From assembly GCA_016777645.1 (NCBI GenBank), contig JADHRC010000056.1:1-9704 (forward strand): a stretch of 9,704 nt of DNA, given 5' to 3'. Made by a program: the position numbers and the translations under genes. The DNA is from Alphaproteobacteria bacterium (GTDB lineage Bacteria > Pseudomonadota > Alphaproteobacteria > Puniceispirillales > Marisalimonadaceae). Positions within the stretch are counted from its first letter, which is position 1; every line of letters starts with the position of its first letter. The notes below the pieces were generated by a model. The model was not told the DNA's origin. It did not search any database and worked only from the letters and a program-made list of their open reading frames with translations. Positions 1 to 7,520 of this stretch are shown piece after piece.

Positions 1-1512
1 ATAAATATTTGTATAATAGAAGCTGGGGGTAGTAACCAACATCCTTACATAAAAATGCCTGCAGGTTTTATTAAAACTATAAATGACAAAAGGTTTAATT
101 GGTGCTTTAAAACTGAAAAAAGTGAAAGTGTAAATAATAGAGAAATTTTTTTTCCTAGAGGTAAAGGTTTTGGTGGTTCTAGCTCAATTAATGGACATTT
201 ATATGTTAGAGGACAGCCTGATGACTATAATCAATGGGCTCAGCTAGGCAATATTGGTTGGTCATACGAGGATATCCTACCTTACTTTAAAAAATCCGAA
301 TTTAAAGAAAATGGAGATAAGCAAACTAGAGGGAAAAAAGGTCCTTTGTTTGTTTCTGATGTTGTAGAAAAACATCCTATTTGCGAAGAATTCATAGAGG
401 GATCTAAAGAATTAGGGATAAATATACAAGAAGATTATAACTCTGGTAACCAAGAAGGCATTTTTTATTATCAGCGTACAATTAAAAATGGCGTTAGGTT
501 TAGTGCATATGACGCTTTTTTAAAGACTGCTATTAAAAGAAAAAACGTAGATATTCAAAAAAATACCATGGTTTTAAAAATTATTTTTGAAGGGAAAAAA
601 GCTATTGGTTTAATTTGTAAAAAAAATAACAAAGTTTTTAAAATTTTTGCTAATAAAGAGATTATATTATGTGCTGGAGCTATTGGCACACCACATTTGC
701 TTCAAGTTTCAGGAGTAGGTGACTTAGAATATTTAAATGAAATTGGGATTAAACCTATTCACGACAATAAAAGTATAGGTCAGGGATTACAAGATCATTA
801 TGCAGTAAGAGTTGCCAATCAAATAAAATTACCAAATTCTCTAAATGAGAAGGCAAGTGGATATAAATTATTTATTGAAATAATGAAATGGTTTGTATTT
901 AAGAGGGGTTTAATTTCATATAGCCCTGCTCATGTTGGAGCATTTTTAAAATCTTCGCCAGAAATAGATTTTCCTGATTTACAATTCGTGTTTACCCCCG
1001 CTTCCTATACAGAAGGTATGATCGGAAAGCTTCAGGATAATCCAGGTATTACGTGCGGAGTATGGCAATCAAGGCCCCAAAGTAGAGGTTATATTAAAGC
1101 TGTTACCAACAACATAATAGATCATCCCATCATTCAACCTAATTACTTGAAAGAGAAAATAGACCAAGATGTTTTAATACAGGGTGTTAAAATGTGTAGA
1201 TTACTTCTTGGAACATCTAATATTGAGAAGATATCTATTGGTGAAACTCTTCCAGGTGATCATATAAAATCCGATAAAGAAATTTTAAATTTTTTAAGAA
1301 ATAATGGATCAACTGTTTATCATGCTATTGGTAGTTGTAGGATGGGAGTTGATAAAAGTGCAGTAGTAACTCCTTCACTTAAAATTAGAGGTCTAGAAAA
1401 CATAAGGATTGCAGATGCGTCAATAATGCCAACCATGCCATCAGGCAACACAAATGCTGCAACATTAATGATTGCAGAGAAAGCGTCAGACTTAATAAAA
1501 AAGGATATGTAA
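1..1512 (+). CDS. GMC-family FAD-dependent oxidoreductase, choline/alcohol dehydrogenase-like (5' partial)
   Basis: Oxidises a primary alcohol using bound FAD; the GMC family includes choline dehydrogenase BetA and alcohol dehydrogenases. The frame is open from base 1 and reads INICIIEAGG, the Glu that binds FAD ribose after the Rossmann GxGxxG, so the gene begins outside the window. Against BetA about 28 residues are missing, and the ATG at 55 is internal. Numbering visible residues from base 1, GMC signature 1 (RGKGFGGSSSING) lies at about 53-65, followed by YVRGQPDDY; signature 2 (GAIGTPHLLQVSGVG) sits mid-protein. The C-terminal domain carries YHAIGSCRMG with H441 and SGNTNAATLM with N485; this 44-residue spacing matches the catalytic His/Asn pair of choline oxidase (H466/N510). 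The protein ends ASDLIKKDM. The family is certain. The substrate is not: choline is plausible, but other alcohols fit equally well. Transcription converges on chaC. Confidence 0.93.
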   Translation: MNICIIEAGGSNQHPYIKMPAGFIKTINDKRFNWCFKTEKSESVNNREIFFPRGKGFGGSSSINGHLYVRGQPDDYNQWAQLGNIGWSYEDILPYFKKSEFKENGDKQTRGKKGPLFVSDVVEKHPICEEFIEGSKELGINIQEDYNSGNQEGIFYYQRTIKNGVRFSAYDAFLKTAIKRKNVDIQKNTMVLKIIFEGKKAIGLICKKNNKVFKIFANKEIILCAGAIGTPHLLQVSGVGDLEYLNEIGIKPIHDNKSIGQGLQDHYAVRVANQIKLPNSLNEKASGYKLFIEIMKWFVFKRGLISYSPAHVGAFLKSSPEIDFPDLQFVFTPASYTEGMIGKLQDNPGITCGVWQSRPQSRGYIKAVTNNIIDHPIIQPNYLKEKIDQDVLIQGVKMCRLLLGTSNIEKISIGETLPGDHIKSDKEILNFLRNNGSTVYHAIGSCRMGVDKSAVVTPSLKIRGLENIRIADASIMPTMPSGNTNAATLMIAEKASDLIKKDM

Positions 1513-2202
1513 CTACTTATTTTTTAAATAGTTTGAAATAGCTTTCATCTCAGAATCAATAATATTAAGCTCTGATAAACTCTCTAATGTATTTTTGAAA
1601 TATTCTTCACAAGTACCTAAAAACCCATACGCACTAGAAATCATATTAGCCTTAGTTTCTATTGTTTTATCCCTAACATAGTTTTTATGATTTTTATCAA
1701 CAGTAAAAGCAAGTGACATAACAGTTCTATTATCCTCTAAGATAGTTTTTAAGAGTTTTGGTTTATAGGCTCCTGTTACCATTTCTCGTCTAAATAAAAT
1801 GTCAATATTTTTAATGGCTTCAGTTTTTTGTAACTTAAAGGCTGACCCTCTACATGAACCTCCTTTATCAAGTCCCAGCATTAATCCAGGGTTTTCAAAA
1901 GAGCCTCTTCCTAAGTTAGTTTTCATACAAAAACTCCTGTGAAAACCAAAAACCTTAGCTAAATATTGTTTTTCATACTCTACTGTTGGATTCCACAACA
2001 AAGACCCATATGCAAAGATATAAATATCTTCTCCGATGCCCTCATCAGGAATTATTTTTCTTCTAGCTTGAATGAGTTCTTCGTCAGTTAATACTTTGTC
2101 ACTGCCACTTATGCTTCTGATTTTATCACCTAGATGACCTTTACTAATATTTTCTCTAGTTAGTTTCACAGATCCATGATTAATTTTTTTTGTGGTTGAC
2201 AT
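1513..2202 (-). CDS. chaC: ChaC-type gamma-glutamylcyclotransferase (glutathione-specific)
   Basis: Cytosolic enzyme that splits glutathione into 5-oxoproline and Cys-Gly. The 229-residue protein has the family's substrate loop FAYGSLLWNP at 63-72, then GFHRSFCM (86-93), ENPGLMLGLDKGGSCRG (103-119) and RREMVTGAY (138-146), where E140 is the expected general acid/base. The C-terminal GFLGTCEEYFKNTLESL segment also matches ChaC. About 60 residues precede the core; their LTREN...KGHL stretch resembles the N-terminal part of proteobacterial ChaC proteins. The start at 2202 is the only ATG that fits, because mscS ends 8 bp upstream. No Shine-Dalgarno is visible, so translation probably couples to mscS. 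The stop codon touches the convergent GMC gene's stop. No signal peptide. The family call is firm; the glutathione preference rests on family knowledge. Confidence 0.92.
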   Translation of the reverse strand: MSTTKKINHGSVKLTRENISKGHLGDKIRSISGSDKVLTDEELIQARRKIIPDEGIGEDIYIFAYGSLLWNPTVEYEKQYLAKVFGFHRSFCMKTNLGRGSFENPGLMLGLDKGGSCRGSAFKLQKTEAIKNIDILFRREMVTGAYKPKLLKTILEDNRTVMSLAFTVDKNHKNYVRDKTIETKANMISSAYGFLGTCEEYFKNTLESLSELNIIDSEMKAISNYLKNK

Positions 2203-2210
2203 ATTATATT

Positions 2211-3059
2211 TTATGAAGAAATCACTCTGTGTGGATAAGGGATTTGAATACCAGCTTCATCTAGGGCTGGCTTCAGTTTTCTCATCAAATCACTATATAC
2301 TGCGTACCAGTCTTTTGTGTGAGTGTATAATCTAAGTCTAACAACTATAGCACTATCATCATATTTCATTACTAAAAATTGAGGTTTTTTAGGATTGTCT
2401 AAAACTCTTTCATCCTCAGCTAATTTTAGTAATACTTCTGAAGCTAGATCAAGATTAGTATCATAATGAATGCCAATATCTACATCTATTCTTCTAGTTT
2501 CGTAATGAGAGTGATTAGTAATAGTGCTATTCCATATACTTGAATTTGGAATGGATACGTAAACATTATCAAATGTATCAATAATTGTTGTAAATAAACC
2601 TACTTCTCTAATGGTACCAGAAACACTACCAGTTTCCACCCAATCACCAGTTGTGAATGGTCGCAATAATAATAGCATTACTCCAGCAGCAACATTTGAT
2701 AATGTACCTTGCAACGCTAGACCAATTGCTAAACCTGCAGCGCCTAATACAGCAATAATTGAAGTCGTTTGTACTCCAAACTGTCCTAAAACAGCAATTA
2801 ATGTAATAATTATTATACCGTATCTTATAATGTTACCAATAATAGGAACAATTAGAGGGTCTACTTTATTAAATACGCCTAATTTTTTTCTAGCTAGTTT
2901 GCTTAGTTTGCCAGCAAAATAGAAGCCAATTATAAGTATAATTGTTGCTCCTAAAACCTGCCCGGCATAGGAAACCACAACCTGAACTGAACTATTAATG
3001 AGGTTAGAAATTATTTCTAGATTAACATTTATTTTATCATTCAAAGAGTTAATCTCCAT
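2211..3059 (-). CDS. mscS: Small-conductance mechanosensitive channel, MscS family
   Basis: Inner-membrane channel that opens under membrane tension and releases small osmolytes on hypo-osmotic shock. At 282 residues it is nearly the size of E. coli MscS (286) and colinear with it. Hydrophobic helices lie at about 26-50 and 74-94. The pore helix begins near FGVQTTSIIAVLGAAG (94-109) and continues with GLAIGLALQGTLSN (109-122), which holds the Gly/Ala packing pattern. RPFTTGDWVE (133-142) opens the beta domain, SIPNSSIWN (169-177) matches the conserved IPN loop, and PYPH (274-277) closes the C-terminal alpha/beta domain. There is no extra N-terminal domain, so this is a minimal MscS, not an MscK or YbdG type. 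It is the first gene of a two-gene unit with chaC and is divergent from ribF. No clear Shine-Dalgarno precedes the ATG at 3059. Confidence 0.96.
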   Translation of the reverse strand: MEINSLNDKINVNLEIISNLINSSVQVVVSYAGQVLGATIILIIGFYFAGKLSKLARKKLGVFNKVDPLIVPIIGNIIRYGIIIITLIAVLGQFGVQTTSIIAVLGAAGLAIGLALQGTLSNVAAGVMLLLLRPFTTGDWVETGSVSGTIREVGLFTTIIDTFDNVYVSIPNSSIWNSTITNHSHYETRRIDVDIGIHYDTNLDLASEVLLKLAEDERVLDNPKKPQFLVMKYDDSAIVVRLRLYTHTKDWYAVYSDLMRKLKPALDEAGIQIPYPHRVISS

Positions 3060-3105
3060 TGGCTTTAGAAAATAAATAGTATTATCACTATTCCATATAA
3101 TAGGT

Positions 3106-3145
3106 ATTTATATAACAAAAAAAATACAAAATTTATATAAACAAA
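3106..3145. repeat. Near-perfect direct repeat in the mscS/ribF divergent promoter region
   Basis: The copy at 3106-3119 (ATTTATATAACAAA) and the copy at 3131-3145 (ATTTATATAAACAAA) differ by one inserted A. Their first ten bases are offset by exactly 25 bp. Each copy contains the self-complementary core TTATATAA (TTTATATAAA in the second). The position between divergent genes suits an operator or paired promoter elements. In DNA this AT-rich such a repeat can also arise by chance, so a function is only inferred. Confidence 0.4.
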
Positions 3146-3157
3146 GATATATCTAGC

Positions 3158-3193
3158 TTGAGTTTAAATTCTTAATATGGTTATAACACTTCT
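3158..3193 (+). promoter_or_regulatory. Candidate sigma-70 promoter for ribF, possibly leaderless
   Basis: A -35-like TTGAGT (3158-3163) and a -10-like TATAAC (3182-3187) are separated by 18 bp. Initiation 6-7 bases after the -10 would fall on the ribF ATG at 3194, giving a transcript with no 5' leader. Consistent with this, no Shine-Dalgarno precedes the ATG. The match is moderate and the AT-rich background makes chance hits common. Confidence 0.3.
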
Positions 3194-4183
3194 ATGAAAA
3201 TTATTAATTGGAAATTTGGCGATGAAGCTGCGCAAATAGATACAAATATTGCTGTTGCAATTGGAAATTTTGATGGAATTCATTTAGGCCATGTTAAATT
3301 ACTACAAACAGTAAAAGAGAAGGCAAAAACTAGCAATTTAGCCTTTGGGGTAGTTACATTTGATCCTCATCCAAGAGATTTTTTTAATAAAAACAATACC
3401 CCATATAAACTACTAGATATTCAAGAAAAAGAGGAACTACTTTACCAAATGGGAGTTGAGTATCTTATAACGATCAATTTTAATGAAGATTTAAAAAATT
3501 GTAATGCTAATGATTTTTTATCAAAAGTTTTAAAAAATAATTTTAAAGTTTCTAAAATGTATGCTGGTTCCAATTTTAAATTTGGAAAAAATAGAGAAGG
3601 GACTATTGAAGGCACTAAAGATTTTGCTCTAAGTCAAGGTTTAGAAATCGAGTCTATAGATTTAAAAGAAACTAATTCTATAATAGGAAAAGAAAATGAG
3701 ATCATTAGTTCTCAGACGATAAGAAAATTATTACAAACAGGGAAATTAGAAATTGCAAACACACTATTAGGAAGAAGATGGTGTATTACAGGTACTGTAG
3801 AAAAAGGCAAACAACAAGGAAGGGAAATAGGTTTTCCTACAGCGAATGTAAAAATGAAAAAGTTTTTAGTTCCACCTCTTGGAGTTTATATTACAAGATC
3901 TAAAGTCTTTAGTGATAAAAGTAGTAATACAGAAAATGATTGGTTGCCATCTATTTCAAATATAGGTACAAGACCTACGGTTTCTGGAGATTGTATCAAC
4001 TTAGAAACTCATATTTTTGAGCTTAAAAATAAAAGCTTAGAATTAAATCTTTATGGAAAGAGAATAAAAGTTGAGCTTATTAAATTTTTAAGAGCTGAGA
4101 GAAAATTTAACTCTCTATCTGAATTAAAAAAGCAGATTGAGCATGATACTAAAGAGGCTACTCATTTTCATAAACAGAACTAG
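3194..4183 (+). CDS. ribF: Bifunctional riboflavin kinase / FAD synthetase
   Basis: Makes FMN from riboflavin and ATP, then FAD from FMN and ATP, in the cytosol. The N-terminal nucleotidyltransferase domain (about 1-180) has GNFDGIHLGH at 24-33, the HxGH-like ATP site, then FDPHPRDFF (56-64), GSNFKFGKNREGT (125-137) and SSQTIRKLL (172-180). The C-terminal kinase domain (about 190-325) has GREIGFPTANV (209-219) with the PTAN motif that binds ATP/Mg, SNIGTRPTV (255-263), ETHIFE (271-276) and the closing FLRAERKFNSL. At 329 residues it is slightly longer than usual but complete. The start at 3194 puts the FDG motif at the normal distance from the N-terminus. The order ribF-ileS-lspA is conserved across many proteobacteria. 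Flavin from this enzyme would serve FAD proteins such as the nearby GMC oxidoreductase, though that link is not specific. Confidence 0.97.
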   Translation: MKIINWKFGDEAAQIDTNIAVAIGNFDGIHLGHVKLLQTVKEKAKTSNLAFGVVTFDPHPRDFFNKNNTPYKLLDIQEKEELLYQMGVEYLITINFNEDLKNCNANDFLSKVLKNNFKVSKMYAGSNFKFGKNREGTIEGTKDFALSQGLEIESIDLKETNSIIGKENEIISSQTIRKLLQTGKLEIANTLLGRRWCITGTVEKGKQQGREIGFPTANVKMKKFLVPPLGVYITRSKVFSDKSSNTENDWLPSISNIGTRPTVSGDCINLETHIFELKNKSLELNLYGKRIKVELIKFLRAERKFNSLSELKKQIEHDTKEATHFHKQN

Positions 4184-4260
4184 TTGATAAAACAGAGTTA
4201 TGAAAAATTATGACAGAATTATTTAAGCAGTATATTTATTGATTTATATAGAGAAATTTT
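4184..4260 (+). promoter_or_regulatory. ribF-ileS spacer with two tiny overlapping reading frames; possible leader
   Basis: This 77-bp gap is the largest inside the plus-strand cluster. It holds ATG at 4200-4226 encoding MKNYDRII then stop, and an overlapping ATG at 4210-4242 encoding MTELFKQYIY. The first ends in two adjacent Ile codons just before an isoleucyl-tRNA synthetase gene, which is how an attenuation leader would look. Bases 4204-4209 (AAAATT) can pair with 4255-4260 (AATTTT) next to the ileS ATG, but this is only a 6-bp A-T stem. A weak AGAGA at 4250-4254 is the only Shine-Dalgarno-like element for ileS. No T-box or strong terminator is visible. Confidence 0.2.
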
Positions 4261-7035
4261 ATGACAGATTACAAAGAAACCGTTTTTTTACCTAAGACAG
4301 ATTTTTCAATGAGAGCTGGGTTGCCTACAAAGGAACCACAAATTTTAAAATTGTGGGAAGATACTAAACTATATAATAAACTAAGAGATCAGAGAAAAAA
4401 TGCAAAACCATTTATTCTCCATGATGGCCCCCCTTACGCGAATGGAAACTTACATATTGGACATGCTTTGAATAAGATAATCAAAGATGTAATTAATCGC
4501 TCACAATCTATGTTAGGAAAAAATGCTAATTATGTACCTGGATGGGATTGTCATGGCTTACCTATCGAATGGAAAATAGAAGAAAACTATAGAAAAAAGA
4601 AGAAGAATAAAGACGATATACCAGTAGTTGAGTTTAGAAAAGAGTGTAGAGATTTTGCAGCTAAATGGATGGAGATTCAATCTGAAGAATTTCAGAGATT
4701 AGGAGTGTATGGTAATTGGAAGGATCCTTACTCAACTATGAAATACGAGTCTGAGGCTATCATTATGTCTGAGATTGGTAAGTTTCTGATGAATGGAAGT
4801 CTTTATAGGGGTGTAAAGCCTGTTATGTGGTCTCCAGTTGAAAAAACAGCTCTTGCTGAAGCTGAAATTGAATATCACGATCATATTAGTACAACTATTT
4901 TTGCTAGGTTCCCTTTTAAAAATCCATCTTTAAAAAATTTATCGGAATATGAAATAATAATTTGGACAACAACACCATGGACTATGCCAGGTAATAGAGC
5001 TGTAGCCTATGGAAAAAATATTCAATATTCTTTATTAGAGATTGTAAAAGTTGATAAAAATGCCTTAGCCAAGATAGGCGATAAGATAATAATAGCTAAA
5101 GATTTATTAGATGAGGTAGTAAAAGAATTATCAATATTGCAGTATCATATTACAGATAATGTCCAAGGAAGTGATTTAAAAGGCTCGATTTTATCTCACC
5201 CATTACATAAGCATGGTTATGATCATGATGTTCCATTATTAGAAGCAGATTTTGTTACGACCGATCAAGGTACTGGTTTCGTTCATATTGCCCCCGGACA
5301 TGGTGCTGATGACTTTGAATTAGGTAAGAAAAATAATTTACCAATACCTGAAACAGTCTCAGATAATGGTGTTTTAGACAATGATTTACCTCTTTTAGGG
5401 GGGCTTCGTGTTTTAAAAGATAATGAAAAAATTGCAGATATTATGTCCGAACATGATGCTTTGATTGGAAGAGGCGTACTCAATCATTCTTACCCTCATA
5501 GCTGGCGTTCAAAAGCACCATTAGTTTTTAGAACAACACCGCAATGGTTTATATCAATGGAAAAAAATGAATTAAGGAAAACAGCTCTTAAATCATTGTC
5601 AGAAACAACTTTTTTTCCTCCACAAGGAGAAAATCGCTTAACAAAAATGATTGAAGATAGGCCTGATTGGTGTATTTCAAGACAAAGGGCATGGGGCGTT
5701 CCTCTTGCAATATTTGTCAATAAAAAAACCCAAGAACCATTAAGAGATCAAGAAGTTATTGATAGGGTTGTTAATGCATTTAAAACAGATGGTGCAGACG
5801 CTTGGTTTGAAAAACCCGCTTCTTTTTTTCTTGGATCAAAATATAATCCTGATGATTATGAAGCTGTAAAAGATATAGCTGATGTATGGTTTGACTCAGG
5901 ATCAACCCACGCATTTGTTCTAGAAGAAAGAGATGATTTATTTTGGCCAGCATCACTTTATCTTGAAGGAACAGATCAGCATAGAGGGTGGTTTCATTCA
6001 TCTTTACTTGAGAGTTGTGGTACTCGTGGAAGAGCGCCGTATGAAGCGGTTTTAACTCATGGCTTTGTTTTAGATCAGCAAGGTCGTAAAATGTCAAAAT
6101 CTCTTGGAAATATAACTGCACCTCAAAAAGTTATTAATGAGTTTGGTGCTGATATATTAAGATTATGGGTGGTTGGTTCTGACTATTATGATGATCTTAG
6201 GATCGGGAAAGAAATTCTAATTAGGCACTCAGATCATTATAGAAGACTCAGAAATACACTTAGATACTTACTAGGAGGTTTAAGTCAATTTGAAGAAAAA
6301 GAAAAAATTGATTTTGAAAAAATGCCTGAATTAGAAAAATGGGTGTTACATAGAGTGTCCGAACTAAGTAAGAAAATTGAGGAAAATACAGAAAAATTTA
6401 ATTTACATGATATTTATATAGACATTCATAATTTTTGTACTATCGACTTATCTGCTTTCTATTTTGATATTCGAAAAGACACTTTATATTGTGAAGAACT
6501 AAATGGTATTGAGAGAAGATCATGTCGAACAGTGATGGATATTCTGTTTCAGTCACTTACAACTTGGTTAGCTCCAATAATATGTTTTACAGCTGAAGAG
6601 GCTTGGCAAAGTAGATATAATGACCCAGAAAACTCAGTTCACATGCAGACTTACTTTAAAGCTGAAAAAATATGGGAAAATAGTTTAATTGGAAAAAAAT
6701 GGACTGAGATAAGAGAGTTAAGGTCAGTTGTTACTACTGCTATTGAAGAAAAAAGGAAAGAAGGACTATTAGGATCTAGTCTTCAAGCCAAAGTGATTAT
6801 TGAGGCCGACGAAATGACCTTAAACAAACTTTATGGGGTTAATCTTCCAGATATTTTTATTTGCTCAGATGTGGAGACACATATTAATAATGAGATTAAA
6901 GGAAGTAATATTTTAGTTAAAGTTGAGCTTGCTGCTGGTGGAAAATGTCAACGATGTTGGAAAATTGTTGAAGAAGTAAAAGGTGAGACAGAATTATGTA
7001 ATAGATGCACTTCTGTGCTTCAAAAAAATAAATGA
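4261..7035 (+). CDS. ileS: Isoleucyl-tRNA synthetase (class Ia, IleS1 type)
   Basis: Charges tRNA-Ile with isoleucine and hydrolyses mischarged Val-tRNA-Ile; cytosolic. The 924-residue protein is full length compared with E. coli IleS (938). In order: the HIGH signature at 65-68 within PPYANGNLHIGHALNK; the editing (CP1) domain with WTTTPW (235-240) and GTGFVHIAPGHGADD, whose H342 and D351 match the E. coli editing residues H333/D342 in spacing; DVWFDSGS (541-548); LEGTDQHRGWF (568-578), which contacts isoleucyl-adenylate; KMSKS at 610-614; an anticodon-binding helical domain; and a C-terminal zinc knuckle with C896, C899, C913 and C916. All key residues are present. The N-terminal MTDYKETVFLPKTDFSMRAG is typical of bacterial IleS, which fixes the start at 4261. 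The stop codon overlaps the lspA start (ATGA). Confidence 0.98.
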   Translation: MTDYKETVFLPKTDFSMRAGLPTKEPQILKLWEDTKLYNKLRDQRKNAKPFILHDGPPYANGNLHIGHALNKIIKDVINRSQSMLGKNANYVPGWDCHGLPIEWKIEENYRKKKKNKDDIPVVEFRKECRDFAAKWMEIQSEEFQRLGVYGNWKDPYSTMKYESEAIIMSEIGKFLMNGSLYRGVKPVMWSPVEKTALAEAEIEYHDHISTTIFARFPFKNPSLKNLSEYEIIIWTTTPWTMPGNRAVAYGKNIQYSLLEIVKVDKNALAKIGDKIIIAKDLLDEVVKELSILQYHITDNVQGSDLKGSILSHPLHKHGYDHDVPLLEADFVTTDQGTGFVHIAPGHGADDFELGKKNNLPIPETVSDNGVLDNDLPLLGGLRVLKDNEKIADIMSEHDALIGRGVLNHSYPHSWRSKAPLVFRTTPQWFISMEKNELRKTALKSLSETTFFPPQGENRLTKMIEDRPDWCISRQRAWGVPLAIFVNKKTQEPLRDQEVIDRVVNAFKTDGADAWFEKPASFFLGSKYNPDDYEAVKDIADVWFDSGSTHAFVLEERDDLFWPASLYLEGTDQHRGWFHSSLLESCGTRGRAPYEAVLTHGFVLDQQGRKMSKSLGNITAPQKVINEFGADILRLWVVGSDYYDDLRIGKEILIRHSDHYRRLRNTLRYLLGGLSQFEEKEKIDFEKMPELEKWVLHRVSELSKKIEENTEKFNLHDIYIDIHNFCTIDLSAFYFDIRKDTLYCEELNGIERRSCRTVMDILFQSLTTWLAPIICFTAEEAWQSRYNDPENSVHMQTYFKAEKIWENSLIGKKWTEIRELRSVVTTAIEEKRKEGLLGSSLQAKVIIEADEMTLNKLYGVNLPDIFICSDVETHINNEIKGSNILVKVELAAGGKCQRCWKIVEEVKGETELCNRCTSVLQKNK

Positions 7036-7520
7036 AAAGAAATATAGGTATATTTAATCTTTTATTAGTTTTTTTTACTTTTGTTGCCCTTGATTATTTA
7101 ACTAAATTATGGGCTATCAAAACTCTTTTTATACAAGCTCAATCAATAAGTTTGACATCATTTCTTTCCATGACTCCTGTTTGGAATAGTGGTATATCAT
7201 TTGGTTTTTTTCAAGACTCAGGTGAAATAGGAAGGTATGCATTTACCACTTTTGCAATTTTAGTGAGTGTATGGTTGATATTTTCTTCTTTTAAATTACC
7301 AAGGTATTCATCAATAGGTTTTATATTGATAGCTAGTGGAGCAACTGGTAATGCCATAGACCGAATATTGTATGGAAAGGTAGTTGATTTTATAGATTTT
7401 TATATTGACGATTTACACTGGCCAGCTTTTAATCTAGCTGATACAATAATTTTTATTGGAGCATTTTTATTTCTTTTTAATCAATATTTTACTGCTGAAA
7501 GTTCTTATTATGAAAAATAA
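7032..7520 (+). CDS. lspA: Lipoprotein signal peptidase (signal peptidase II)
   Basis: Inner-membrane aspartyl protease that removes the signal peptide from diacylglyceryl-modified prolipoproteins, just before the lipobox cysteine. The 162 residues form four hydrophobic segments at about 7-29, 68-86, 94-106 and 132-152. Conserved blocks are present: DYLTK (21-25), NSGISFGFF (52-60), GNAIDR (106-111), VVDF (117-120) and FNLADT (133-138). D119 and D137 match the catalytic aspartate pair seen in the P. aeruginosa enzyme structure; D110 is the other invariant acidic residue. The ATG shares its last two bases with the ileS stop, so translation is likely coupled; no separate Shine-Dalgarno is seen. 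The 3' end overlaps the following lipoprotein gene by 11 bp, which places the protease beside one of its probable substrates. Confidence 0.97.
   Translation: MKRNIGIFNLLLVFFTFVALDYLTKLWAIKTLFIQAQSISLTSFLSMTPVWNSGISFGFFQDSGEIGRYAFTTFAILVSVWLIFSSFKLPRYSSIGFILIASGATGNAIDRILYGKVVDFIDFYIDDLHWPAFNLADTIIFIGAFLFLFNQYFTAESSYYEK

Noticed and set aside
55..57. ATG at 55 as the start of the GMC oxidoreductase
   Set aside because: The frame is open to base 1 and encodes conserved FAD-binding sequence (IIEAGG) before it; the gene is truncated by the window edge.
1513..1531. Possible terminator hairpin at the GMC/chaC junction
   Set aside because: CTACTTA...TAAATAG pairs imperfectly, with a mismatch and only A-T core pairs; too weak to call.
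2611..2922. 103-codon plus-strand open frame inside mscS
   Set aside because: It lies antisense to the conserved pore region of a clear MscS; its low-complexity product resembles no family and is a shadow frame.
1..3059. GMC oxidoreductase, chaC and mscS as a novel defence or stress island
   Set aside because: All three are common metabolic or osmotic families, base composition matches the housekeeping cluster, and there are no mobile, repeat or effector signatures.
3145..3154. 10-bp palindrome AGATATATCT before ribF
   Set aside because: Made almost only of A and T, has no second copy, and is expected by chance in this composition.
5283..6121. Three minus-strand open frames of 66-113 codons within ileS
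   Set aside because: All are antisense to conserved IleS motifs (editing domain to KMSKS); no start signals or recognisable domains.
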